Source of the DNA: Phoronis ovalis
Taxonomy: Eukaryota > Phoronida > Phoronidae
DNA: 23,918 bases
Reading direction: 5' to 3'
NCBI GenBank assembly: GCA_028565635.1
Contig: JAOXYB010071834.1
Span: forward strand, 1-23,918
Part shown: positions 1 through 11,100 of the stretch, piece by piece
Numbering within the stretch: position 1 is the stretch's first letter
Layout: each line of letters begins with the position of its first letter
Notes under the pieces: model-generated
What the model was told of the DNA's origin: nothing
The model's input: only the letters and a program-made list of their open reading frames with translations
Databases searched by the model: none
Made by a program: the position numbers and the translations under genes

Positions 1-1
1 T

Positions 2-238
2 GCGAGAGAAAAATATCAGTTCAGTAATCGAAAAAGGTCGCTGAAACGTCTCCGTGCTGCAAGAAAAAAATTGACAACCAAAAAAAAAAATACCAATACG
101 CCCAGAATAAGCGCCGTAAACAAAAAAATCTTTCTGCTTCAAAGGGGGTGGTGCGACGGGGGTGCGTTTACTATTTCAAAATGGGGGTGCGTTAAATACC
201 GTATATATACTAGGTATGATTTTTTCATTTCGCACTAA
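2..238 (+). other. Open reading frame of unknown origin at the left edge (no start codon)
   Basis: An open frame of 78 codons runs in from the window edge and stops with TAA at 236-238. It has no ATG near its beginning, so it may be the tail of something longer to the left. The predicted peptide is lysine/arginine-rich (for example RKRSLKRLRAARKK) and then turns into a Gly/Cys/Trp segment (RGWCDGGAFTISKWGCVKY). The DNA under the second part repeats the words gggggtgcgtt at about 159 and 183. It does not resemble REP, and it lies where an intron of the REP gene is expected. A remnant of a mobile element, or chance, are both possible; I do not recognise a family. Confidence 0.2.
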
Positions 239-1374
239 ACCATAAACGTAGGGAGATTTTAACCTCCCTGCCCCCTTTACGATACACTATACGTTTGTGG
301 TCATTGTGATAACTTTTGAGATGATTCCTTAGCATATGAGAATATTCTACTAAGTTTGGGGTATAATCTTAACTGTAACTGTACTCTTAAAAATATCCAT
401 TTTCGTACAATAATTTTTAAAAATATTGTCATAGAAAATGTTATTGTCAGGTTCTTAGTTTATTTCAGCATCAGATATATAACTTAAAATCATATAAATT
501 ATAATCCCAAGTTGTACATAAATCAATGACATATAAATTATAATCCCCAGTTATTACTAGATCAGTCCTGTTTGGGACTTCTCTTAAAGCAACTCCCGGA
601 ATTACAGAGATACATTGTACATTCAGAAACACTTGTATGTTAGGGAATTATGCCTCTAAGGCCTGCATGATCAAATTAGGATAACTGATGTTTCTTTTAC
701 CCGATAGTTTGTTAACAACCACCCATGTATCAAATGGATTTATTTGTCACTCCACCACTGATACTATGTATTTTAATTCAGTACCCATTGAACACCATAA
801 ATTTTCTTTCTGTTTCCTTCTCCCCATACAGCAAAAATTTTTGACCGTCAGTTGAAAATTATAACCGTCATTTGATGGTATGACGGGTTGTTGGCTAAAA
901 TAATGACTATATACTGTGGAACACTCACTGAGTGATCATTTTATATGTATTGTTTTATTTCACAGCTCTAATAAAACTTCAAAATTTTCTGTTTAAAAAT
1001 TTCACAGCTCGGCTGTATTATATATTTAGATAATTGGTATAACATATTGTAGGAATTTTGTATTGCAGGTATAATAGAATTGTGGTATTATTATAATACT
1101 TTTAAGTACTAAAATATAGATTATAAGTAATTTGTAACTTATGTTATACTTGTCTCAAAAAGTCTTATAGTAATTTACAAATGTTAATATAAAGACATTA
1201 AACTTTATAGTTGTTTATATATAAATACAAAACAATAAAACGGTAGCAGTTCTGCCATCTTACCTGGTAAAATCTCAGTTTCTTTAAAGTTCAAAATCAT
1301 GATCTTAGATAATATTTTAATTTACTTGTATCTTTTATTTGGAGAATCTAAACTCAGTTGTTTTTGATTTGTAG
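239..1374 (+). other. Intron upstream of the first visible REP exon; no gene seen
   Basis: No open frame matching the REP N-terminus (dinucleotide-binding loop, then a Tyr-Tyr-Gly-Gly stretch) was found here, so those exons lie off the left edge. The interval is AT-rich. It contains a 22-base near-direct repeat at 491-513 and 530-552 (atataaattataatccc) and a short repeat of atttcacagctc near 957 and 1000. It ends in a good 3' splice site (tttttgatttgtag) at 1374. Confidence 0.55.
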
Positions 1375-4300
1375 GGTTGTGCACAAGATAAGAAGATAAA
1401 TATTAACCAAGACATTGAAATTCAATCTTTAGTTGAAAATGGAGACAAAATTATTCCATTACTGGCCGAATCTGATTCAATTTCAAATGTACAGGAATAC
1501 TTTTATATCAAGTAAGTTGCAAATTTATTCCACACTATGTAGCTCTGCTTACTTTTTAGGTCAGGTTAAGCATATCATGGAAGCAGCTTTGTGATGTACA
1601 ATATAACTGCAGCATTACTAGGATCACTGAACTGCCTGGTTGTAAAATATAAGGATTGTTTTGTATATATTATCCACCAGGTGGACTGTGAGTGAAACGG
1701 TGAGATTAAAGGGGTTATCCTACCAGAATTTGATGAAAAAAAATGATCAAAAAAGCACTTAATTTTTTTTACATACTCACAGACCTAGTGGAAATTTTGA
1801 AACACCGCAATTGAAAAAGGCTCTCAACGGAATCATTATTGTTTCGATTAAAATTTGTAAACTACATTTTACAGAGAAAAAATTGTAGCAGAAGCAGAGA
1901 CAGATTCAAGCAAATGTACTGAAGAAGATAAATTGCACAATCTGGCAAAGAAAGAGGATAGATTAATGTCTTCTGATAACATTGATGAATCTTCAAAATT
2001 AGAAACAAATGATTTAAAGGGTGTCGATGCGCAGAATGATGATTCTGGTGACAGTAAAACACAAGAAAATGTTGCAAACTGTGAAAATTCAAACAAAGAC
2101 AATGCTGATAATGATTATGTTGAAAAAGAACAGGATGATCAAGTGTCTGATTCTGTAATCGAAAAAGTCAATGAAAGTGCTGGTGATAAAAATGTAAATA
2201 CTGATGTGAAAGAAACTAAAGAGGAATGGACATTAGAAGACATGCAGAACAAATGGAGATATTTCAACCTGGACTTGGCTCCAAAGGTATCTTTTGGACT
2301 ATACCACCTGGCATCTATATGTGCATATATATTTGTTTAGCTTAAAACCTTCAGAATAATGTTACCTCGATAATTAATGAAAATGGAAAGGGTTTTGCTG
2401 TCACTCTGACTGTTTTGTGAAGAGGGTTGTTCCATAATTGTAGCGCAAATTTTGCTTTTAAACATCTTTTTCTGCTGCTATCTAGTTCTTTTGGCAACTT
2501 CGTGGTAAAATGAATTATTTCAAAAAATAATCGCAAATATATATGTTTTTTGTAGGTCTTATTATCAAGAGGTGCACTTGTTGAATTACTGATATCATCT
2601 GACATTGCCAAATATTGTGAATTCAAACTTGTTACAAGAATATTAACTCAGAGTAAAGGACAACTTATTTCTGTAAGTATGTAAGTAAATGTCTATAAAA
2701 TACAAAACAAACATTGTTGCTACAAGAATTTTGTTTTGCTTGTTTGACATGCTATTATGAATCATCTGCATAATTATTGAGTCGAAGTAAGTTTTAGTCT
2801 CTTTATACTGAACTTGCTTAGTTTCAGCTAATTTTTTGAGCTTTGAATTTATCTTTGACAATCTGATGAATCGCAGAAAAAATGAGATCACATGACTTCA
2901 GAAGAATACCAAATGGAAGCTTTGGTACTGAGTGGTAGAGATAGAGACTGAGTGAGTGAAGTTGGCTGAATTTACTGAAATAATGATTTCCATATGTAGG
3001 TGCCGTGTTCAAGAGCAGACGTTTTCAGCAGTAAAGATGTTTCTGTCATTGAAAAGCGGATGATGATGAAATTTCTCACTTTTTGCATGGAATATGAGAA
3101 GCACCCGGATGAGTATAAAGGTACAGAGTATGTCTAATCTGCTGTAAATTTAACATATGGCACACATAAATCGTTACCTGCATGCAGGCTATAATACTGT
3201 CACAGTTGTCACCATGAATGTTATTTGTATGCCAGAAGTTTTCTCCATGAGAATTAAATTTAGTGTACCAGCATGTTCAAATGACGATATGTTAGTATAA
3301 CTTCTGGATGTTTCTGTTATCAGTCTACCAGCATGTTCAAATGAGGATATGTTAGTATAACCTGGATGTTTCTGTTATCAGTGTGCATCTGTATACAAAG
3401 ATTACTCTTACAGTATTTAATTATATGTTTTTGCACATTAATATTTTTTGACTTGAAAACAAGATTGTGCCCGATCATATTCAAATTTGGCTTATCCATT
3501 TCTCCCCCTATTAGTCGTTATGCTTTTCTGTCTCTCCGTTTGTCCCATTAGAACTGATTTTAAATAAAAAGTATAGTGTGTGACATCAATATAGAGAAAG
3601 AAAGATCGACATTACGAAATTGTTTTCAAGAGGCTTAACAGTATAGTATCCTTGACAATTTTCTTTATAATTCATTTTGCAGACTTTGAAGACAAACCAT
3701 ACGTTGATTTTCTGAAGTCTAAAAGATTGTCAGAAAATGTTTTACATTATGTGTTACATGCAATTGCCATGGCAACAACAAAAACGCCAACATTAGAAGT
3801 AAGTTACTTATCAATTGGGTTCCTGATCAAGCTTACTTCCTATGCTTAGTGTGTAGTATAATAATTTTGTAAGAAATCAGAATTATTGAAAGTTATTTCA
3901 TATCAGTGTCCACGTAGTCAGGGATTGCGTTACTTAATCTACAGGGTTCAAACAGCAAAGTGTGTAGCAAACACACTAGCTTATGAAACAGTTCTACTGA
4001 GTAGTACGTGCTTCATTTGTGACTGTTATAAACAGTTCTACTGAGTAGTATGTGCTTCATTTGTGACTGTTAGTAAATATTTGTTTATTCCAGGGACTAT
4101 GTAAAACTCACCAGTTTCTTCAGTCTTTGGGACGGTATGGCAATACTCCTTTCTTGTGGCCTATGTATGGCAGTGGGGAGATACCACAGTGCTTTTGTCG
4201 GTGAGTAAGAATTGTTCCTTCAAATGATTCAGTATCAGCTTGCACACATGTTTTTAAACAGTTTTCTTGGAAATGTTCCTTTAGGTGAGACCAAAAATAC

Positions 4301-7072
4301 ATCTTGTTTAACAGGCTCGACCATTTCAAATTTTTGTGTTTTCACTTTTTTTTAAACTTGTAAAAAATTATTTTATTGTAAAAAAATCAGAAAATACAAA
4401 AACCCAACTCGCACAAATTCTCAATTTTTTCTTTCCTTTTAAAAAAAAAGCTGACTCAGTTTTTAAGGGCTTTCGCCTGTTAAACACTTAAAATAAAAAT
4501 AATAACTGCCCTACCAACTCAGTATTTGAGGGTTTTTGCCCATTAAGCTACTTTTATTTTTAGTGTGCCCTTAAGACACATCCAACCAGACAGTTTATGT
4601 CAAAGTAGTGTTTGATTATCAACTTTAAAAAAAAGGAGTTTCAAGGGGTACTAGAGATGCTCATTATCTAGAATATTTGTTCTCGATCGCCTTCACCATA
4701 TTTTGCACTAATACCATGCATCATTTCTTGTTATAATAATTGCTAACTAAAACCAAAAACAGTAGGTCTCCAAATAATGTTGACCACTTAAAAGTTTTTT
4801 GTAATCCTTTTTTTCTCTGAAAATTTTGATAGGTGTCTAGTAGATTTAAAAAAAAAAATTATATGCTCTGTATTCACTATTTGAATGTTACAAAAATAGT
4901 TTAGGTATTCAATACTAACATCATGTTAGTAGCATTTGTTTTACACTTTAAGAATGTGTGCAGTCTTTGGAGGCATATACTGCTTAAGGAGAACTGGTCA
5001 GGCAATAATAGTTAACCAGGAGGACAACTGTTCCAGTATTGTATGTAATGAAGGTGTCAAACTTAAGTGCAAGTAAGAAATAGTAACATAACACATCATT
5101 TTTGTATTAAAATTTTGTAGCAGAAGTTAAACCATATTCTTATTACTAATTTGTACAGTATGTCTTTATATTCATTTTCATCTGCAACATGCAATCTGTG
5201 ATTCAGAAAGACTGTCCAAGCCAAATGTAGATATCAATTCAAAACACTCCTGTCACCATATCAGCCTCATTAGTAATATGTGTTTGTGTTTCCATTTTAG
5301 TTGGTTAGTGATGGAAGCAAGTTTTGCTTCACCAGAATTGCTACCGGAAAATATGACCAAAAAGTATGTGTCTAGAGCCATCTTCATCACAGACAAATCC
5401 CTGCTCCCAACAGAGCAGGAACAAATCACATTGCTCAGCTTGCCACCTAGCGAGAAACAAGATTATCCTGTAACAGTTATTGAGGTGCCACCTAGTGGGG
5501 CTGCCTGTCCGAAGGGTTTGTGTAAGTACATTTAAACTTGCTAAACTAGTTTTGGGTGTGATTAGATTGAATCACATTTGAATCTAATATCATAATTCGT
5601 TACTCAATGTCTAATTGGACTGACCTTGGCAGCATAAAACACTTCTCTTAATTGGCTGATTAGTGTATTATTTAACATTAACGTTACATCATTGTTATGA
5701 GAAGTTTGTCATCTGCCAGTAGTTGGTTTTCAAACAGTAATTGTACTGAAACCATCATAATTATAATAATTGATCATTTTGTGATATGTTTTAAGTTTAA
5801 TGTATATTTTAGATGTTGTGCATTTGACATGTCCAGCAGTTGGAACTGCTGAAGAAGATTTTTCAGATGCTGTCAGTTGCTTATTCCACAATTTGGAATT
5901 AGGTATGCAGTCAAACTTCTCTGTAAAAGTATAAATAATCACCACAATACTCATCTGCCTAAGCTTGTAAAATCTTTTCATTATAAATATAAATGCTCAC
6001 CACAACACACATCTACCCAAGCTTGTAAAAACCTTTACTTAATAGATGTAAATACTCACCATGACGTTCATCGGTCCAAACTTGTAAATTTTTCCACAGT
6101 GGTTATAAATGCACACCACAATACACATCAGTCCAAGCTTGTAAAATCTTACCATAAGAGATATAAATTGAAATTTACATTTTAACTTGAAAAATGTAGT
6201 AATTTATACCTAGATACACATAGACTTATAATATCGAATTCTATATTTGTTATGTATACTAGCAATCAACTTTATGCATAATTTCAGAAGAAAATTGTGA
6301 GGATTCCAGACCTAAAGTATTATGGTGTGTATACTTTAATCAAGTTGACACCACTGGAATAAATTTGAACACGAAAACCCCATCTAATGTATTTATCACA
6401 TCTGGGCCTGGCAGTTCCCTTCACTTTGAACATTGTGTGAAACAGGTATGATATTGTCTAGATTAGGCTTCCAATCATGTCCTGACATATATTGATATCT
6501 TTCTGACTTGGCTTAAAGATTATCACTAGGAAACTATTTCCCGGAAAACACCAGGTGTTACGTAATTGCGAGGAACAAGAACACAAGAATGAAGTGAACT
6601 TGAATATTTTCATGTAGATGGCCACTATGGTTTCCACATTTTAAATGAACCCTTTGTGTGCTTGTATGAAGAAAATTACTTCATCTTTCTTAAATTAACA
6701 ATTATAAGAAATTGATCACATTACTTCATGTCACTCTGTATTCTTAACCTATCAGAGCTGATTCGGATGTATTGGTAACATATTATTACAGAAAGACCCA
6801 TAATCTGTGAAGATTAAAATTTATTTTATATCTAGGCTCATGAAATCTTTGATAAAGTATGTCCTGGGGAAGAGTTTTGTCCAAAGGCACCTAATCCAGA
6901 AGATATCATTTTTGAAGATGGTCAGAATGAACCTGTCGACCCTGGCTTTCAAAATGGCTCAGATAATGATGATTCTGGTGGAGATAATACTGATTCAGGA
7001 GGAGATAATCCCCAACAAGAAAGTGAACATGACAGTGGTGTAGAAGGGACAGTTAAAGGCAGAGAATGGTAA
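1375..7072 (+). CDS. CHM: Rab escort protein (REP/choroideremia family), 3' eleven exons, 5' partial
   Basis: REP binds newly made Rab GTPases and presents them to Rab geranylgeranyltransferase in the cytosol, then delivers them to membranes. Exons: 1375-1511, 1875-2286, 2556-2672, 3000-3120, 3683-3798, 4094-4200, 4953-5072, 5301-5521, 5813-5902, 6288-6445, 6836-7072 (TAA at 7070). Phases join throughout and give 611 residues, against about 650 for a whole vertebrate REP, so roughly the first 60-80 residues are missing to the left. Diagnostic stretches are [13 protein letters not shown] and [19 protein letters not shown] (domain II, which docks prenyltransferase), [17 protein letters not shown], the GDI-superfamily block [16 protein letters not shown], and the C-terminal [18 protein letters not shown]. 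The 1875-2286 exon is the acidic linker typical of REPs rather than of the shorter RabGDI. The C-terminus ends in an acidic Asp/Gly tail with no prenylation box. RabGDI is excluded by the linker and tail. CHM versus CHML cannot be separated, as invertebrates usually have one REP. Confidence 0.94.
1512..1874 (+). other. REP intron, no other feature seen
   Basis: This 363-base intron runs from the donor GTAAGT at 1512 to the acceptor acattttacag at 1874. It interrupts the codon completed by the first base of the next exon. Nothing else recognisable is in it. Confidence 0.7.
3266..3382 (+). repeat. Tandem duplication, 60-base unit, in a REP intron
   Basis: Two adjacent near-identical copies begin with taccagcatgttcaaatga, at 3266 and 3326. 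They differ by one substitution (gacgat versus gaggat) and a two-base deletion in the second copy (aacttctgg versus aacctgg). They lie in the 562-base intron 3121-3682, which holds no other feature. The low divergence points to a recent local duplication. Confidence 0.85.
3986..4072 (+). repeat. Tandem duplication, 44-base period, in a REP intron
   Basis: The 43-base word starting aaacagttctactgagtagta occurs at 3986-4028 and 4030-4072, with a single c/t difference. The second copy ends about 20 bases before the acceptor of the exon at 4094. Confidence 0.85.
4201..4952 (+). other. Longest REP intron (752 bases), poly-A/T rich with an imperfect repeat
   Basis: The intron opens with GTGAGT at 4201 and ends in ttacactttaag at 4952. 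It is full of A and T homopolymer runs. An imperfect direct duplication with a 63-base period starts at actcagttttt (4454) and actcagtattt (4517), each followed by a related word (ttcgcctgttaa and tttgcccattaa). No coding potential in keeping with the REP frame was seen. Confidence 0.6.
5931..6161 (+). repeat. Four-copy tandem repeat, 57-59-base unit, in a REP intron
   Basis: Copies start at 5931, 5989, 6048 and 6105. Each has the pattern taaat-n-ctcaccacaa-n-cacatc-n-caagcttgtaaaa. Copies differ by roughly 10-25 per cent, so the array is older than the other intronic duplications here. An open frame runs through it from the preceding exon, but the REP reading continues from the exon at 6288 instead. 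The array fills most of the intron 5903-6287. Confidence 0.8.
6446..6835 (+). other. Last REP intron (390 bases), no other feature seen
   Basis: Donor GTATGA at 6446 and acceptor tttattttatatctag at 6835 bound this intron. It separates the FEHCVKQ exon from the terminal exon. Nothing else recognisable is in it. Confidence 0.65.
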
Positions 7073-8149
7073 ATGAGACTAAGATGCAGTAATGTTTCAC
7101 TGTTGCGTTTTGTCATGACCAAGTTCTTGGAAATTAAGTGGGTACAGTATTGCTCAGTCTGAATAAATCCATTTGTTAGTATTCCATACCTTCTCATCTA
7201 ACGTCTGCTCTTAAATGCTTCTATTTTCGTTAATTATCTTGAAAAACAAAATAACGATACTCCCTTTATTAAATATAAACCACAGTTAAACTCACTGCCT
7301 GACCTGATTGCAGCTTACAAATGCACAACAGAAGTGCAATAAGGCATAAAAGTAGGCAGCTAGTGAAATAGGTCAATCACACATAGCAGAATGATACAGA
7401 AAACGGATCCCTGATTTTTCAAAAGTTTAATGACATATTTATTCAGTCTTATTAAATTGAAGAATTTAATGGAAACTGATTATGGCAAGTCCAGATGTTA
7501 GGTGAGAATTGTACGGGAACACTAACGGATGGATATATTCAGACTGAGAATTATTGTAGTGCACCTAACTATGAATGACAAGACAAGGAGAATCATGGTA
7601 TAAAATAACAAAGTCTGATATGCTGTATTTCTTAATATTTAAACACTAAAGAATGACTTGAAAAATAAAATGACATGTATGAATAAATAAATAATTGAGT
7701 ATTTTAAGTACATTGTGTGACATTGCATATAGATTAAGATTCAAGATGGCTAGTCAATTTATACTTTAGCCTCTTTGTTGTTTACAGTTAACTAACTATG
7801 TCTACTACATATACAAAGTTTGTTCACCAACCACTGGCATTACAGGAAAGTGCATTTTTCTGTGACATCTGATACTGTGGTGCATTCAGTAATATAAAGT
7901 CAAACATGAAAATTAATGTTTTTTCCCAATTCAAGAAAATATTTCAATCACAGCTTTCAACAACAACATATTAAATCAATCGTGTTTCATACACAAATAG
8001 AACCTGACCTTCAGTAAGAAATATTTAGCTTTTCGTAGAAAGAAAAAAAAAGAAATTGTGATATATGCTTAACTAACCTACTCTTCAGACACACATGGTG
8101 AGACAAATTTCTACTGATAATTGACCTATGCTACACCTTCAGTTCAATG
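7073..8149. other. Convergent intergenic region holding both 3' untranslated regions
   Basis: REP (plus strand) and SH3D19 (minus strand) end toward each other with 1,077 bases between stop codons. A candidate poly(A) signal for REP is AATAAA at 7162-7167, 90 bases after its stop. Candidates for the minus-strand gene are TTTATT (AATAAA on the minus strand) at 7438-7443 and 7265-7270. If 7162 and 7265 are both used, the transcripts end about 100 bases apart. No further gene was recognised here. True cleavage sites cannot be set from sequence alone. Confidence 0.5.
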
Positions 8150-11100
8150 CTACGACACCAAAGGAATAACAATATCGACAAATCCTGCAGGAAACTGGCC
8201 TGTATGTCCATTACACTCTCCTACATACCAGTCATCAGTTAATTTCTTCAACAAATTAATAATATCACCAATCTGAAAAGACAAATACAAATATAGAATT
8301 ATGACAGTCTGACGCTGCAAACATTCTTGAAAAAGTATCACGGTAATAAGAAACTGAACACGAATTGATGGTAGTTTCTAATCTCGGTTTGTTATAAACA
8401 TAACTTCATTGGCAGAACTGGCAACACTTTGTAGAGCTTGACGAATAATAACAGTTGATTCATCAGATACTTCTGGTACTAAGCTTTTGAAAGAAGTCAA
8501 CTGAACTTTTTGTTTATGAATGAAGGGTTAATTATTTAAATGGCAAAACATTCAGTTTGCAAATATTACAAAACCTTTATTACTTGTATATTTCATAACG
8601 GAATATGAGCCAGTGTTCATATTATAAGACTACTAAAAAAACAGGTTTTTATACCTTGAAGCTTAAGTCTCCATCTATATTACTTTCATAATCATATATT
8701 GCTTTAGCGTAGGGCTTTGGACTGGATGCCTGTATCACATCCTTCGGTGGTTTTACAATGGCGGATTCGTCTGTAAATAAGTAATTGGATTTGAGCAAAA
8801 TATCCTATTGGATTTATTGTTGTGTTACCATTAATCCGACAAAAAGGTTGGAGACCTATGGATATCATGATACAGTACAGTACTAGACACACAATTGTTT
8901 TTTGTTGTAAGTTTAAGAAACATAGTAACTCCATTAGTAACTAAATTTTTGTCACAGGTGAAAGCAATACAAATTATACTTGTGACCACTCTGAACAGCC
9001 ATGTTTGAATGTCGTCACAAAGGACATCCACCAAATTTTGGTAACTGCAATCCAAACAGTAAACATACCTATGTCTTCAATTATGTCCACAAATGCTGCT
9101 GGAAACATGCCTTCTTTTCCGTGTAATATTCCCATTAGCCAATCATCCCCTACATGTCCAGTTAATGTTATTCTATCACCTTCACTGAAAACCAGATCTC
9201 CTTCACTCTCCCCAGCAAATGAATATTTGGCTATGCAGTGAGGATTTGCCACCTGAAACAAATCATAGTCGTGAATAAAGCGTATGTCAACGAAAAATTA
9301 CGAGTACAAAATATACTATTCTGAACGATGTTTTTGTAATATGATACATTTGAGCATAAAGAAATCATATTCACTCCCTAAGTTTTAAGTTTAAAAATTA
9401 AAGGAAATTAAATTAAGAACCGATTTAAACAGCTCAATTATTTTTGAAAAGTCACAGGGACTACAGTATAATATAATATCAAGCAATAAAGTATACACTT
9501 TAATATAACTACCATCTGAATAGTGCAATAACCAACATCTACTTGTAACTTGACTGAATCAGATGTTGAAAGACAAATAAATAAACATGAGCTACCCGCT
9601 TTCTAATACTGCAGCACCTCCAGAGGAGACCAAACTGTGCGCACACAACTGAAACCAGTGCCAGACAGTAAACTGATAGTAAACTGCTACGCAGCTGACA
9701 GATGATGACTTAGATACCTTGGTGACATGGTGGTGATGTTCTACGCTATCCCCTTCACGATGTGGTAAGTTCTGTGGTACATGGTCAACAAATCCTATTG
9801 GAAAACGTCCCTGGTTGCCATTGATTTCACCAAATAGCCAATCAGAATTCACTTGACTTAAGATTGTTATAGTATCACCAGTCTGAAAAATGTTTTTTTC
9901 TAGTTTATTTTTGTTTTTCAAAAGTGGAAATGAACTGTCAGTACTGTGTATAGTCAAATTACTCAGGTAATAAAAATGGTGAGTGTTACCCAGGTAATAA
10001 AAATGGTGAGTGTTACCTTGAAACTAATCTCTCCTTTGTGTCCTTGAAAATCATAGATAGCTCTAGCATGATTATCTGGAAAATATTAACTTAACATTTG
10101 GCAAAATGTATTAAAAATTAAGACACTACTACTGTCAAACTATTCAAATAGTACAAGGAGTATTCCAATGTGTAACATTTTTGCCTAGTATGATACTTTA
10201 ACAGCATTTTTGATTGCAGGTACCCTACATGTACATAGCATTTTACTAAATTTTATCATTTAGAAATTATGATAACGTTATGTAACAAAATTTAATATAT
10301 GCGATGTATGACATCATAGTTACATAAATATGTAGGAAATCACTGCAATCATCACCTTCTGAAGCAGCATCTTTCACATCCAATGGTAAATCCTCAAAAA
10401 TTTCAACAAATGCCAGTGGAAAATTTCCAGTTTTTCCATTTAGTTCTCCTTTCATCCAATCATCTCCAATTCTTTCTAGGAGACGGATAACATCGCCATC
10501 TTGGAAAATAAGATCATCAGGTTCACCCCCTTCAAAATCAAATCTTGCATGGCAACACGGTCCAGAACTATAGTCTGATCTAGTTTTAGTTTGTGAAGCA
10601 GTTGTTGGAGAAGCAGGAACCTGTTAATAAATGAAAATTGCATAAATTACATCCAAAACTCACATCTATTGTCTTCAAAAAAATTTACCATTCTAGTGTG
10701 TATCTCTCACATCACCTATAAGAATACAAGGTCGGAAAGTATTATATATTAAGCGAGTGTTATGTATGGCATGTAATATTTTTATATTTTGAGGCTGTTT
10801 TTTAACACCACAGCATATGCAATTTATTAATTGCAGTTCAATCAAAGAAAAACTCATTTCATAACACTAGACTTAATTTTTTTCTCAATAATTAAAAGAT
10901 GGTCTTGTTCTGCAATATTTGATCATTTGAAAGCAGATCTTTAAAAGTAGCTGCAAAACAGCCTAAAGTATTGTCCAAGACCATCATTATAAAATCCAGC
11001 ACCTGACATCAGATAATAACATTACCTTTGATATCTTTTTTCCAAGAGTTCTACTTACAGATGGAATTGAGTCATCCACTAAAGGTTGAATGATATCTAT

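Noticed and set aside
239-1374. Missing N-terminal REP exons within the left part of the window
   Set aside because: No frame encodes a glycine-rich dinucleotide-binding loop or the Tyr-Tyr-Gly-Gly stretch expected of REP; they must lie further left.
2287-2555. Possible minor-class (U12) intron, because the donor reads GTATCTTTT
   Set aside because: The donor deviates from GTATCCTTT and no TTCCTTAAC-like branch site is seen near the acceptor at 2555.
5877-6185. A 102-codon open frame overlapping the REP exon 5813-5902
   Set aside because: It is out of the REP frame and mainly translates the four-copy tandem repeat; the REP reading joins in phase to 6288.
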